64,000 bases of DNA, taken from NCBI RefSeq assembly GCF_011075055.1, contig NC_058151.1, positions 5,908,251 to 5,972,250 on the forward strand, read 5' to 3'. The DNA comes from Mangifera indica. Its lineage: Eukaryota > Streptophyta > Magnoliopsida > Sapindales > Anacardiaceae. Made by a program: the position numbers and the translations under genes. The notes under the pieces are model-generated. The model was not told the DNA's origin, made no database searches, and worked only from the letters and a program-made list of their open reading frames with translations. This document shows positions 11,096 to 24,302 of this stretch, piece after piece. The stretch's first letter is position 1, and each line of letters opens with the position of its first letter.

Positions 11096-12226
11096 ATGAG
11101 TGGTTCATCCTCAGATGAATTTTCGGTGCTGGTATTGGCTTCAGATTTGGGAGTAGATGCGACTCCTTTTTTGTCAGAAATCCAAGAAGAACAAGACCCG
11201 GACGAACAGTGGCACGATTGCGCTCAGCACCTCTCTTCGGATGAAGACTTCTCAGATCTTGATTTCCTTCAATTCTTTTCCCTCCAAGGCTGTGATAAAT
11301 CCGGAAACCGCATTTTCCGCATCGTCGGAAAATACTTTCCTGGTAACCAAACACCTCCTTTTGTCCTTTTTCTTTTATTCTTATTTTTGTAATCAATATA
11401 ACAAACTTGTCACAGAGTAAAGTTGATGATGATATGTTTGACGGTTACTTCTTTCATTGTAAACTTTACATATTAATAAGTGTTAATTAGGGTTTTTGAA
11501 TGGGGTAAATTTGTATTATTTTTCTTATACCGAAACCTCATTTTGATTAATTAAGGCTTTTGATTTGGGTAAATTTGCACTATTGTTTTGGTTAATTAGA
11601 TATCTTAATGAGTTGATTGGTCCTATGATAATATACAGCTCCAGTTGTCAGTGGGGAACGGTTGAAGAAGTATGTATTCCACAAAATATGCTGTGAGTTG
11701 CCGGAGGGACCCTTTTGCATTGTATATATGCATAGTACTGTGCAAAAGGAGGACAATTACCCTGGCCTTACTATCTTGAGGTGGATTTATGAAGACCTTT
11801 CTTCAAATATCAAGGATAGGCTTCAAGTAATGTACTTCGTTCACCCTGGGTTGTGGTCGAGGCTTGCCTTTGCTACTCTTGGCCGATTCTTCTTAAGTGG
11901 GGGGTGAGTGGACATAATTCAAAGCTTAAATTTTACATATGATTTGAATTTGTGATTGCAACCCAAAGAGATTTTATTTTACTCTTTAACTTTGCAGCTT
12001 ATATTGGAAAGTCAAGTATGTAAGCCGGCTTCAGTATCTTTGGAATGACATAAGGAAGGGAGAGGTTGAGATTCCTGAATTTGTGCAAAGTCATGATAAT
12101 GTTCTTGAGCACAGACCATTGACTGATTATGGAATTGAACCTGATCGTCTTCATTTAACTGAGGCGCCTTCAATGGGTCCTTCATTTGGAAGGTATGAAG
12201 ATAACTGGAAATTGAGGGACCTCTAG
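11096..12226 (+). CDS. Small CRAL-TRIO (SEC14-like) domain protein, three exons
   Basis: Exons 11096-11342, 11639-11903 and 11998-12226 join in frame (GT-AG introns of 296 and 94 bp) to 246 codons. The start is ATG 11096 (MSGSSSDEFSVL), the first ATG of the frame. The acidic N-terminus (DPDEQWHDC, SSDEDFSDLDFLQFF) is followed by a divergent CRAL-TRIO fold: CDKSGNRIFRIVGKYFPA, CIVYMHSTVQKEDNYPGL, RWIYEDLSSNIKDRLQ, YFVHPGLWSRLAFATLGRF and GGLYWKVKYVSRLQYLW. A short polar tail follows the domain. This is the architecture of small plant SEC14/phosphoglyceride-transfer-like proteins, which resemble the CRAL-TRIO part of BNIP2/GDAP2 proteins. A lipid-binding or membrane-linked role is known for the family; the ligand is not. 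The protein has no signal peptide or membrane segment. The gene is intact and stands alone between repeats. Confidence 0.92.
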
Positions 12227-12705
12227 TATTTTTGCTATTATATAGAAAGTTGATTACTGATTAATGGGTCTGAACATTTTCTGTGGGTTTAGTCGTGGCA
12301 ATATACCATATGCATTGTATAGAATAATCCTAATACCGTGTTGTGTCTAGCTCTCTGCTCTTGAGCAAAACTGCACAAGTAAATGTTGCAAAATCCTGTG
12401 ATCCTTAAGTTACTCACATAACTGTTTTATGTATTCCTCTTCTAAGCTCTAGTTTGAGTGTTGTACTATAGTCATCCTTTTTCCCTGCTGCTGCTTTTAC
12501 TTGCAGATTTCTTGAGTGCTTTTGTTTCTTGTGAATTTTACTCCCATGAGATGCTTCGTTGGTTTTGATATTAATATTCTGGTGGGATATACTCGATAGT
12601 ACTTTGACAAGTAATCTAACTGTTTAGAAAATCAAATAATGAATGAGAATGATCAAAATAGGTAGCCTCTTTCAGCATATTAAAAGTATTGGCCATTATA
12701 CATAA
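12227..12705. other. 3' flank of the CRAL-TRIO gene
   Basis: Contains the 3' untranslated region and downstream sequence. Nothing recognisable apart from AT-rich sequence. Confidence 0.5.
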
Positions 12706-12865
12706 CAATAAAACTATATGTATATATTTTTTGTGTATAATTTAGGTATACAGTTATGTGATTAAATGATTTTGAATTACGGATAAAATAATACATAATC
12801 ATATGACAGTACATTATCTGTATATTTAAATTATATTTTAAAAATGTATATACTTAATATTGCTC
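12706..12865. mobile_element. MITE, 160 bp, 9-bp target duplication (family M, copy 1)
   Basis: The two halves are inverted copies (TTTAGGTATACAG... against TTTAAATATACAG... in reverse complement). It is flanked by TATACATAA (12697-12705) and TATATATAA (12866-12874), a 9-bp duplication with one mismatch. It starts CAATA and ends GCTC, like the copy at 31596. A 9-bp duplication points to the Mutator superfamily. It has no coding capacity and lies about 0.5 kb downstream of the CRAL-TRIO gene. Confidence 0.8.
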
Positions 12866-14168
12866 TATATATAATTTGAAAACAAAGTTGCTTGACCAGA
12901 TCCTGTTAAGGTTTTAATTTTTCAAGCTTATTTGTTTCTCCAAATTAATAGCAAATTTTTTGTGGTAAAATTCACTAAGGTTTAATTCATAGCACATCAT
13001 GATCTTCTCTCGTAACTTCAAGAATGCCAAAATATTAATCAAAAGTTTCTGTCCAATCTTCGAGGGAGAAATGAGTTGCAGGAATTCGAAGAAAGGGACG
13101 GGACAGCGATGTGTTACTGCGAGACCAGGAACATCGGTCAATGTCAACGTTACTGACATTTTTTAAATAAATTATTATGATCTTTTGAAAAATCTAGAAA
13201 TCTTATATCAATCTTGAAACCATTCAGATAATTGGGCATAGCTTTAATTTCATGTCAAATACATTATGTCGATGCGAATTCATTTCCAACAAGTATGCAA
13301 GATTAAGTGCTAGAAAATAACGATCATGGCGATTGGAATTGATAGGATAATTATGAATCCACCGAGTATGACTATAAATGGAAGTCATTGGATGAATGCA
13401 GGTGATTAAGTGGAAGAGAAAAATGCACAAAGAAAGCTCTTTAATGTAGTTTGACTCGCCCTTTATAAGCCTATATTCATGGTTATATTATTTATAACTT
13501 TAGGAAGAATCATAGCAAAGTATTGTAGTATAATAAGAGAATAATTGTTCTCTCGCAAGGTGTCCTTGCCTCTGCCTGATCATTTATATTTATAAGGCAA
13601 GAGGTAGAGTTACATGTAAATACAATATTAAAATATTTATAATATAAATATGAATTTAGAGATTTCTATTCTAATTATATAAAAACAAGATAATTATCTG
13701 AAACCAATTTGATAGGATATGATAGTTTTCTCTTATAGACATGAAATGAAATTAAAAAATAATCTCACATATGTTGAGAGGTTGCCAAATGAAGTTCTTT
13801 TTGTTGTTTTTGAGTGATGACATTTTTACCTGCATTCTAAGGTAATTTAGAGACAAGTTTTATATCTAGTCGCTAACTAAATAGCTTGTCACTGCCTGGT
13901 TACCTTTTGAGTTTCGTGTTTGTGAGTTTAGTCAAAGTGGAATTTTATTATATAACAATTTCCTCCATATTTCTTAAGTGTAAGTAGGACTTTAGAATTT
14001 TTTTACCTTTCTACACAGAGGGACAACACTTGTACCCTACATTTAATAAGTCATATGCTCATGTCAATCACAAATATCCATGTCTACGAGAATGTTTTAA
14101 TGGGCAAGTTTTTTTGTGCATTGTCGGATGTATGACACATGTTATAGGTCTAACTCGGAAGTTAGGAT
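12866..14168. other. Intergenic stretch with a possible LTR remnant
   Basis: No supported gene. 13397-13957 looks like a solo LTR on the - strand: it starts TGTTATATAATAAAATTCC, ends CACCTGCA, and carries the inverted pair CTTGCCTCT / AAGGCAAGAGG (13564-13606) seen in some copia LTRs. Flanking 5-mers (atgaa, atttc) do not match, so the boundaries are uncertain. The open frames at 12914-13159 and 13224-13430 (- strand) are not recognised. Confidence 0.35.
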
Positions 14169-14574
14169 TAGACTAGTTTCAAACTGAATTTGTTTGAGCT
14201 CAAACTTGACTTGAACGAGCCTAAAACGGACTTAATTCAAGCAAGTTCAAGTTTGAGAGTTAAAATATTTTTGAACTCAAGTTTAAGCTCCAGCTTTAAG
14301 GGTATTTAACTTGTCAAGCTCGTGAATTAGAAAAATTTGAGATGAATCAACTAAAACAACATTGTTTTGACTAATACACATCAAAATGATGTTATTTTAG
14401 TATTTTTACTCAACTACAATACTAAGTCAAACTTAAGTCGAACTTGAGTTTGACTTCTCTCAAATGAACCAAACTCTAACACCTTTGAAATGAGCTCGAG
14501 CTTGACTCTACTCAAGTCAAGTTAAACTCGAGTTTAGATAAGCACAAACTAGGTTCTGCTCGAATCTAACCCTA
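14169..14574. mobile_element. hAT-type MITE, 406 bp, 8-bp target duplication (family H, copy 1)
   Basis: Flanked by GTTAGGAT at 14161-14168 and 14575-14582. The ends are imperfect inverted repeats (TAG...TTTCAAAC and, in reverse complement, TAGGGTTAGATTCGAGC). The interior is full of GAGCTCGAGC/CAAGCTC-like words and a central pair of atgatgttatttta-like arms. The same pattern occurs at 32410-32740. An 8-bp duplication with TAG ends fits hAT elements. No coding capacity. Confidence 0.75.
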
Positions 14575-15079
14575 GTTAGGATTACTTCTCACACAAACTT
14601 TTTTGTCTATAAAAATATATGAATAAGTCTATTTGGGCTTTTTAACCCAAGTTTTACGTAAAGCTTTTGGCATTATTTGGTCTTTCTAAAACCCTAGTGC
14701 AACATGTTCATTGATCCTTTTCGAACGCAATACCAAAGAGATTTTTGCATCCATTGTTTTAAAGGTGAGTTTGTTTACATTGATTGTTTGTGTTTTCATT
14801 ATTACATTGTTTAAATATAATTCCTAGGGTTACATGTATAAAAACACGTGGTTAAGGTTCTAGAGTTGTGCTTTCAAATATGTTTGATGTTGGAGAAAGT
14901 TTATAGACTAATTTCTATGTCAATATTGACTTTACTATCGCTTTTATAGATATGATAACATTAACATGACAACTTCTTCAACCAACTAGAGAAATTGGTT
15001 AAAGAAGACCAAATTTTAAGTCTTCGTTTGATGATTCACACTTTGCAAAGTACACTCCCACCAAGTTGTATGTGTTTAG

Positions 15080-16778
15080 TGTTGGAGCACTCTGATGACT
15101 AGAAACCGACAATGGTAGTAGAAGAACAAATTTAAAATTAAAAAAAAACAAACGTAATGCTTTAATAACAGATCACATTGTACACAATATATTACATGAA
15201 CATACATATACAACCAAACATAGTCCAAGGAGGTTATACCAAAGTTTGATGACTTCACCAATCTTTATATGGCAAATGACGTGCTTTCCAACCCAAGAAT
15301 GGGAGAAACTCTAGTATCCACACAAAGCTTGGATGAAATAAAGGTTGAAAACGTTCACAATTGTTTGTTAGGATGTGTGAATAGGTGACAATGTATAGTA
15401 TACAGGCGTTTTCTATGTATTTTTGCTAAAACGACCAAAGAAAAAGAAATTGTGATCACTTGATTCTTTTTTAGATTTCGCCACAAACAGTCGTTTGTGT
15501 AGAATGAATGGTAGTTCCGTTTTTTATCTTATCTCATCCAAAATCTATAAAATTCCATAAATCGCACTACACACTTGGATAAGATTTCGGATATATAAAA
15601 TCTAGGTCAATACGAATGGTCATTCCTTTAAGAGGAATGGTTGTTCGTTTTCTTGATAAAAGGCCAATTAGACTTTTCAATCGTAATAGACAAACCCACT
15701 TCAATCATAATCTCACCATTGCCCATAAACACTAGGTTTATTATATTTTGGTCCCTCAGACTAAAGACTCGAAATCCTTAATTCGGTGTCTAAATCAGAC
15801 ATATCTCGAATAATGTTATGCCTCCTAAATCCAAAAAAACTCTTTATATGTGTGAAACCTATAATCTCTTTATTGAGTCTGTAGTGTTTGGATTTGAGCT
15901 TAATCCAAACATGAACCAGGATTGGCTTTTAGCAAAGCACCATAGCCACCCGGTCAATAGTGTGTTAGTGAATTACTTTAAAACCTTACCAACTTCACTG
16001 TTATGTGTAATATGAACTTCTTGTTAACTGGCATCTCTTGAGACTAAGACACATATACATGTCTATCTCAATATGTTTTTTATATGAACTGATAGCCATT
16101 AATGATTGAACGATCTGGATCAAGTTTTAACTCGATCCCATTATGGCCATAAATTTACGTAGTCATTGATGTCATTCATTATTCTCATTAGAGATATTTT
16201 TTCTCACACTAAAAAATGACGAATCATTTGTCAATCTAATAACCACTTTTATAACTACCTCTTTGATAATGGCATGTTGGGCAGCGTCAAAACATAATAG
16301 TCATTATACAAGATGGTCCAGTGACCTCAAGTCAAATAATCACATGCACCCATAAGTTAGAGAATTTATTTCATAAACACTACAACAACTATTTATATGA
16401 AAATCCACAATCGAGTCAGTTTGGTAATGTGTCTACAATGTGCACTTATGTGTTATACTAAACCATTAGCTAATGACATCAACATGTAGAAACTGTCACC
16501 ACCTTTCATTGAAATCACTTTAGCATTACTTGTGCCCTTAATGTAATATTAAGATTAAAGATGCTTTTATAATAGCCACTAAATATGTACATAAGGTTCT
16601 CACGATTAGTCATTTGAATCCCTTTGTCACAATTTTACCATTATAAGGGCATATCATTTTTGCAAACATATTGTTAAAAAAAAATATGAATAAATGATAA
16701 AGCTTTTCATTAATAATAATCACAAATATCAAATTATAAATACATAAATCTGATTAGTTCTATGTCACAATCCTTACA
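15080..16778 (-). repeat. 3' LTR of copia copy A
   Basis: Direct repeat of 22536-24287. On the - strand it starts TGTAAGGATTGTGAC after a purine-rich tract and ends GTGCTCCAACA. Shared landmarks with the other LTR include tagtccaagga, ttcaccaa, ctctggtatccacataaagcttgg (imperfect) and caatgtata. Small ORFs inside are chance frames. Confidence 0.82.
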
Positions 16779-16839
16779 ATCTTTCACTAGCAGTATAGTC
16801 AATTAGTCATATGCCTAATGTCTTATATGGCTACATGTT

Positions 16840-19420
16840 TATTATACTTTTGTTGCGACAGAGCCTTGGTCAATGGGTTAGCCAAATTATCATTTGTGTC
16901 AAATTTGGCAATATGTATGTCTCGATGCTAAATGATCTCTTAAATTAGGTGATATTATCTAAGTACATGTTTGGACCTCTGGTGCGATCGTAGTTTCTTT
17001 GCCTTCATTTTTGTCGTAATAAAGCTCAACTAGTTCAACAATGTTACGAAGCACTCTCTGTTCTAAAATGAACTTCTTAATCTAAAAAACTTCCTTTACC
17101 ACTTTAGAAAGGGTAATATACTTGAACTTCATTATAGAATCAATTACTATACTTTGCTTAGAGCTTTTCTAGCAAACTACACTACCATTCAAGCAAAAAA
17201 CAAATAATGATTGGGGTTTAAAGTCATCTTGATTTGTTTGGAAACTTGCATCATTGTCTCTTCTTACTGTTAGTTCATGTTTTCCTTCATAAACCATAAA
17301 CATATCCTTAGTCCTTTTTAAGCATTTTAGAATGTTCTTAACAGTTGTTCAATATCTTTCCCTTGGATCCAGTTAATATCTACTATAAACACTCAAAGCA
17401 TATGAAACATTAATCCTCATACATAGTATGATATACATGATAGGCCTTACTGCGGATGCGTATAGGATCCTACTCATCTTATCCCTCTCAGATTGTGTCC
17501 GAGGATACATTTTTTTGAAAAATATACGCTATAAGACATAGGCAAGGATCTTTTCTAGGATTCTTGAATGTTGAATCTAATCAACGCCTTATCTTTGTAA
17601 ATGCTCTGATTCAATCTTAGTAACTTATGAGATCTTAATGTTGAGGCTGTAGACTATCTCGCCTAAGTCTTTCATAGAGAATACTTGGATAACCAAGTCT
17701 TTACATAGTGTAAGCTCAGTATGTCATTCTCAATTATCAATATGTCATCGACATACAAAATCAGAAACACTATTATGCTTTTACTAACCTTTTTGTATAC
17801 ACAAGATTCATCTTTATTTTTTATGAATCCAAACTCACAAACAGTTATGCCAAAACTAATGTTCCAACTACTCAAAGTTTGCTTTTGTCCATAAATGGAC
17901 TTTTGAAACTTGCACACCTTACTAACTTGTCTACTAAGAATAAAACCATCAAGTTTTGTCATATGCATATATTTTACTAGGTTTCCATTCAAGAAGGTTT
18001 TGACATCCATTTACCAAATTTCATAATCATAGTATGCAACTATCGTAACCATTCTTTAGAAGACTTAAACATCATAAACAATGAAAAAGTTTCATCATAG
18101 TTAATGTGATGCTTCAGAGTGAAACCTTTGACAACTAGTCATGTTTTATAGGTATACACATTACCTTTCATGTCAATTTTCTTTTTGGAAACTTATTTAC
18201 ACCTTACAGGTTTAACCTTTTTAGATAGATCTATCAAAGACTAAACTTGGTTTTAGTACATTGAGCCTACTCGATTCTCATGACTTTAAGCCATCTTTTG
18301 GAGTTTGGACTCGATATAACCTTAATATAGGTTATAGGTTTGTCATAATAGATGACCAGTATGTTATTGTGCTAAGTCATGAGAAAACCAAATTTTCCTA
18401 TCTCATGACATAAACGACTAGATGTACGTAGCTCATGTGTGTGCTAAGTCAGTTCACTTTGTTTTATAAAAGGTTGAATGACCTCCTCACTATGATCATC
18501 TTATTCAACGTTTATGGTATCTTATGGTACTAGAACTTTATCAAGTTCTATCTTCCTCTTACTAATTCCCTTGCAAATAATTTTCTTATCAAAAAACACT
18601 CCAATTCAAGTAATAAAGACCTTTTGCTCTTTTGGATGGTAGAAGTTGTAACCTTTAATTTCCTTATGGCACCTGCAAAGACACACTTTTCAGATTTAAC
18701 TCTCAGTTTATTTGAAGTCGATTTCTTTACATTAGCTTCACAATCTCAGACCTTTAAGTAATCTATATTAGGCTTTTTTCCAATCTACAACTCATAAGGA
18801 GTTTTATCCATAGACTTAAATAGGACATAGTTCAGTGAAAAGGTAGTTGTTCTAAGACATAACCCTAGAAAGACCAGGATAGTTCTATAAAATTCATCAT
18901 GGATTTAACCATTTCCATCAAGATCTTGTTCCTTTGTTCAAATACACCATTATGATAAGATGTACTAGGATGAGTGAGTTGAGAAACTATTACATTTTGT
19001 TTTAGGTATTCTCTAAATTCAACACTTAGGTATTCATCTCCTCTATGATTTTAGAGGATTTTAATATTTTGTGAAGTTGCTTTTCCATTTCAATTTTGAG
19101 TTTTTTGAAATTTTCAAAACATTTAGACTTGTGTTTCAATAAAAACACATATCCATATCTATTGAACTCATCAGTAAATATGATGAAGTAGGATTTTCCA
19201 TATCTATTATGCATTGTCATAGGTCTACACATATCGTTATGAATTATCCTTAAAAATTTAGTCATATTTTCATTATGTCTAGTAAAGTTAGCTTTGGCCA
19301 TCTTGCTCAATAAGCTTAATTCACATTCATTATACAACTAAAAATTGAATGATTGCAATATTTCATCCTTCATAAGTTTTGATATATGTTTTAGTCCTAT
19401 ATGACGTAGTTTGCAATGCC
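16840..19420 (-). pseudogene. Copia pol remnant (integrase, RT, RNase H), copy A
   Basis: Integrase survives at 19337-19026 (YNECELSLLSKMAKANFTRH, then FIIFTDEFNRYGYVFLLKHK). The RT N-terminal part is spread in frames over 18250-18010 (VKPVRCK, DMKGNVYTYK, INYDETFS). The open piece 18010-17672 has MDVKTFLNGNL, KSIYGQKQTLSSW and FLILYVDDILII. RNase H near 16850-17340 keeps HQRSKHVL and NLANPLTKAL. The usual FLNG, YGLKQ and YVDDILL motifs are thus all identifiable but split by stops and shifts. No functional product. Confidence 0.82.
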
Positions 19421-20039
19421 ACAAATATATGGTGTTCAGATTGTTTGTTTATAAACATTTATTTTGCGCATTGAGTATCTCATTATCAAGTCTCAATATA
19501 TACAATCTATTACTTAATACTATTGTTCCATAGACAATATCATTTAAGCTAATGCTTATAACACCACTGCTAGTGGAAAAATAATACCCTCAATGTCTAA
19601 AATTAAATTTCTTGAAACAATTGGTACATAATAACAATTATTCAATTTCAAAACAAGCCCAAAACGCAACTGAAGATGTTAAGTCCTTATGGCTAATACA
19701 ATAATCCTTGCTTCATTTCTAACACATAGGTCAACTTCTCATTTGGCAAGTAATCTACTTTGTCACAGTTTCTACATATTAGAACAAACATGAAAACCAC
19801 ATCCTGTGTCTTCAACTCAAAATGTAACTAGAGAATAATTTATCTCAATAGCAAACATACTTAAAGTAAAAGCACTTGTCTTTTTCTTACTCTCAAGGAA
19901 GGCTTTATAATATCTTCTCCAATGATCAAACTTCTCATAGTAAAAGCAAATTATCTTCCCTTTTCAACTTCTCATGTCTTGGCTTCAACCACAAGTACAT
20001 TTAAAGCAACCTTCTTAACCTTTTGCTCAATAGTCCTAA

Positions 20040-20440
20040 GCATATATAACAACTCTTCAAGGGTCTTTTCCCTCTTGCTCAAGTTAAAATTCCTTATGGA
20101 ATTTGCCCAATACTGAGGAAAAGATTCAATATCAAGTTAATGACAAGCTTATTATTCATGACAAATCCTAAGCTTGCTAACCTCTCAATGTAGCTAATCA
20201 TCTTGATTACATAAAAGCCACTTGGCTTCCCTAAGCGAGTTTGTTATCGTATAATGCACTTGATACCTTATAGTGTTCAGCTTTAGCACAAGTGCCATAT
20301 TGTTCACGTAAATGAGCGAGAATGGATGACATATTTATCTCCTCATGCTGCTTTTGCAGCCTAAGTGACATTAAGGCTAACATAAGGTAATGAACCTTTA
20401 TAAAGTCATCAAAAGATAATTAGCATAAACATCTTTTTCC
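20040..20440 (-). pseudogene. Copia gag remnant, copy A
   Basis: Reverse-strand frames read DFIKVHYLMLALMSLRLQKQ, HEEINMSSILAHLREQYG and AKAEHYKVSSALYDNKLA, the pattern of the copia capsid domain (UBN2/gag-polypeptide type). Stops and shifts follow. Sequence on either side (19420-20040, 20440-22520) is taken as the rest of gag, protease and leader, with no clear motifs. The + strand open frame at 21871-22170 has no recognisable similarity. Confidence 0.6.
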
Positions 20441-22522
20441 TCTTATGAAGCATCAGAAGCAAGCTCAAAGGGTAGAACCCTTTCAAGAATGTACATTCTT
20501 TTCTTGATGTAATATAAGATAAAACCCTTTCAAGAATATACAACCTCTTTTGTTAACGTAGTACAATCTTAAGACTTCTATACCAGTTTGAAAAGTTACT
20601 GTCATTCCTTTCTCAGAGCCAATCGGTAGGTGGGTGTTGCCATGGTGATCTCCTTTTGATCTAAAAATTACAAATTGCAAGATTAGTAATTGAATTAATT
20701 GTTATTAATGCATTTAATCAAGATTTTAAATTAAACACTCCCACTATTTTCGTCAAGTCAATAGGTTGTACTGTTGAACTTGAGAAGTCTTGCTGGACTT
20801 TTTAATGGACTAAGATCCCATTGAATCAACTCAGCCTTCACTTTGGCGAACGACCCAAAATTGATCCGATTAGGTAAATCAACAAATTAATCACAAAACC
20901 CATAATCTCAAGTTTAAGAGTTACCCTAATAAATTATGTGACCTCAGTTGTAACTCTTGATAATAATAAGGTACATACTACATATTGCCATGCATCAACA
21001 AATGTTATCCCTATTTCTGCCTCTAATAAACCTAACTTTTGCTTTGATGAATAAGAATAGTGTATTAGTTAAGTCAGACCTCATACAATCAACGTTCGTT
21101 TTTCCACGTGGTAGAAGTGTATCCTTTCACTTTGGCAAACAAGGTTCCTATGAATAGGGGTTTAATCAAACCATTGTATTGGAAGGTACCGAATTATTAA
21201 ATTTAACTTAATATTTGATTAAAGGATTTTAATTATATCTCAACAATTTTAGTCCACATGTGAGGTGATATTTTTTTAGTAACATATAACCTAAATATGC
21301 ATTTTTAAAGTGTAAAATAAATATGTCGATATATAATTTAATCTAATGTCAAGTCCCTAAGCCAAAAGGAACTTGACGTGCTAAACTAGGTCTTGCTATT
21401 TGAGTTTTCAAAAATTCCTTCATCTTCAATCTTCAAATGCACATTGTTTTATTTCATAATTACATTTTTCTAATTAAAGAGAAATAAAATCTAATCTAAA
21501 ATTTACATTATTTAAAATTTCAGAAACCTCAAGTTATATTCGAGGGAAGTCAGGTGAGAAAAACAATACATTCAAATTGATAGAGAAAGTAGGACACACA
21601 TATCCTATTTCAAAAGGAATATTACAAACATTCATTCCAAAAAATAAGCATCTACCGAACACCATGCATATATATCCATACATACATCCACAATCAAAAT
21701 TAACAATGATTAATTTTAATTTTTAACCAAGTGTCAAATTACATTTCACTCTTAATTTTTACATATTTTAATTCAACCTAAAACTTTAAAAAACTTATAG
21801 TTTAGTCTTTATCAAACAAACTGGGTAGAAACTATAATTTTTGTCAACCACAAATGTACTTTGTGCATGAATGCTCATGCTTCACCTTTCATCTGAAATT
21901 CAACAAAATTTCAAAACTATGAATGAGGATGCGCACAACAAGCAAACAACTAGGTGCACGAAGAAATTTTCAACCAAGAACGATCATACAACATATAGGA
22001 GTGTACGTTTCTTTAAGAAATTTTCTAAGAATGAGAAAACCAAATACTTATTCCAACTGTCTGGTGAGTTAAGGAACAAATGTTCACCATCATGTGAACG
22101 CACTTTCTTAGCCCATTTTCGAAGTTCTACCTTGAAGTATTCATTAGAAAATTTTTCCAAAATTCAATGAGCTTGCATTAGAATGTTACAAAATGACATG
22201 AAAAGCTATTTCATTCCAACGGTTACCTTTATAATGTGTTACAACACAGAATGAAGGTGATTTCGTGCCTCAACATCAAATCATAAGCTATCAACCGGTC
22301 ATTACTCACAAAGCACAACCAATGCAAATGTATAAGCAAAATCAAGTAGCAAAACTCTATAACATCACACATTTATGATCAAGAGATTATCAACAATACA
22401 TGCATCAACATTGATTACAAATCACATTACAAGATTAGTCTCAAATCAACATATAAACACATGCAATCAACTAATCATATGTTATTAATCAACACATTAC
22501 ACAAATACATTGCTTAATGTTG

Positions 22523-22535
22523 TCTCTAGTACCAT
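22523..22535 (-). promoter_or_regulatory. Variant primer-binding site, copia copy A
   Basis: The - strand reads ATGGTACTAGAGAC directly after the LTR end CCAACA. It resembles the initiator-Met site TGGTATCAGAGC with two neighbouring bases transposed, which fits decay. Confidence 0.5.
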
Positions 22536-24287
22536 TGTTGGAGGATTTCGATGATTAGAAACCAACTATGACAGTGGAAGAACAAATTTAAAATTTTTAT
22601 AAACAAACAACATGCTCTAAGAACGGATCACATTATACACAATGTATTATATGAACAAACATATATAACAAAACGTAGTCCAAGGAGTTTATACCACTAT
22701 TTGACAACTTCACCAACCTTTACGTGGCAAAGAACGTACTCTCCAACCTAAGAAAGGGAGGAACTCTGGTATCCACATAAAGCTTGGACAAAATAAGGTC
22801 TAGAAAACGTTCACAGTGGTCTATTAGGACGTGCGAACGAGTGGCAATGTATAAGGTACAAGCGTTCTTTATGTATTTTGATAAAAGAGAGGGAAAAAGA
22901 AGAAACCATGATCACATGATTCCTTTTATAGAATTTTTCACCAATTGTCATTCACATAAAACAAATTTGTATTTTATCTTATCTCATCCAAAATACGCGA
23001 AATCTTGAAAATCATGTTACACATTTGGAAAAGATTTCAAATAAAATATCCAAATCTGAGTTAACACGAATGGTCGGTCCTTTAAGATGAATGGTTGTTT
23101 GCCCTTTTAATAAAAAGGACTATTGAGCTTTTCAATCTTAATAGACAAGCATAATTCAATTACAATCTCACTATTACCTAAAACACTAGGATAATTATGT
23201 TTTGGTCCCCCAAACCTCTTAAGACCCAAAATTCTTAGTTTAGTATTTGGACTAGATCTATCTCAAATAATTTTATGCCTCTTGAATCCAAAATAACTCT
23301 TTAAATTTGTACAACCCATAAACTCTTTATTGAGTTGGTAATATCTAGATTCAAATAGAATCTAGACACAAACCAAAATTGGCTTCTAATAAAACATCAT
23401 GGTTACCTAATCAAGAGAGTGTCAGCGAACAACCTTAAAGTTTTACCAATTTCACAGTTATGTATCATATGATTCTTTTGTCAATCGACATCTCTTAAGA
23501 TTGAGACACAAATATGTGTCTATCTTAGTTGGTCCTTAATATAAACTGATATCTATCAATAATCAAACGATTTGGATCAAACTTTGACTCGGTCTTACTA
23601 TGGCTATAATTTTAGGTAGTTATTAATGTCTTTCAATATTTTTATCAAATATGTCTTCTTTCATGCTTGGAGTGATAAATCTTTTATTGATCCATCATAA
23701 CCCTTATCAGATCTCGTTATGGCCAATAACTATCTTTATAATTACCTATTTTACAATGACATGTTGGGTGGTGTCAAACTATAGTGATCTTGTACATGAC
23801 TATTTGGTGACCTCAAGTTAAAGGATCACATACACCCATGAGTTAGAGGATTTATTTCATAGACACTAGAGTAATCATCCATAGGGAAATCTCAATTGTG
23901 TCAGTCTATTGAACACATCTACAATGTGTACCTATGTGTTGTACTAAGCTATTGACTAACAACTTAGACATGTATGAACTATTACTACTTTTTGATGAAG
24001 TCGCTAAACTCTATGATTAACTCATCATCATTGCTTGTGCCCTTACTCAGTACAATGTTGAGATTACATATGCATTTAGAATGTCTACTTAATGTGTATA
24101 TAGGGTTCCCAAAATCAATCATCTGATTCTCTTGCCACAGTTTTACCATTCTAAGGGTATATTAATATTGCAAACATATCATTAAAACACAAACATGAAT
24201 AAATGGTAAAGCTTTTTATTAATAATAATCAACAAATATTCAATTACAAATACACAAATTTGATTGACTCTAAGGCACAACCTTAAT
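22536..24287 (-). repeat. 5' LTR of copia copy A
   Basis: Partner of 15080-16778, about 1.75 kb, ending GAGGATTTC.../CCTCCAACA at the internal side. The outer end is eroded (ATTAAGG or TATTAAGG where the partner has TGTAAGG), so the precise boundary is uncertain by one or two bases. Confidence 0.8.
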
Positions 24288-24302
24288 ATCTAGGTAATAA
24301 TG

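Larger units (their letters stand above)
15080..24287 (-). mobile_element. Complete but decayed Ty1/copia element (copy A)
   Basis: Two 1.7-kb direct repeats (15080-16778 and 22536-24287) bracket a 5.8-kb interior. On the - strand the order is 5' LTR, variant primer site, gag, integrase, RT and RNase H, a purine-rich stretch (agtgaaaga) next to 16778, then the 3' LTR. The LTRs end in CCAACA and have diverged substantially by eye, so insertion is old. Flanks read TTTAG on the left and TCTAG on the right, a possible 5-bp target duplication with one mismatch if the right LTR ends at 24288. Confidence 0.85.

Noticed and set aside
12914..13159. 81-codon - strand frame as a gene
   Set aside because: Unrecognised, no splice partners, AT-rich intergenic setting; support is insufficient.
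21871..22170. 99-codon + strand open frame as a gene
   Set aside because: It lies in the gag/leader region of a - strand copia element and has no recognisable domain or splice context.
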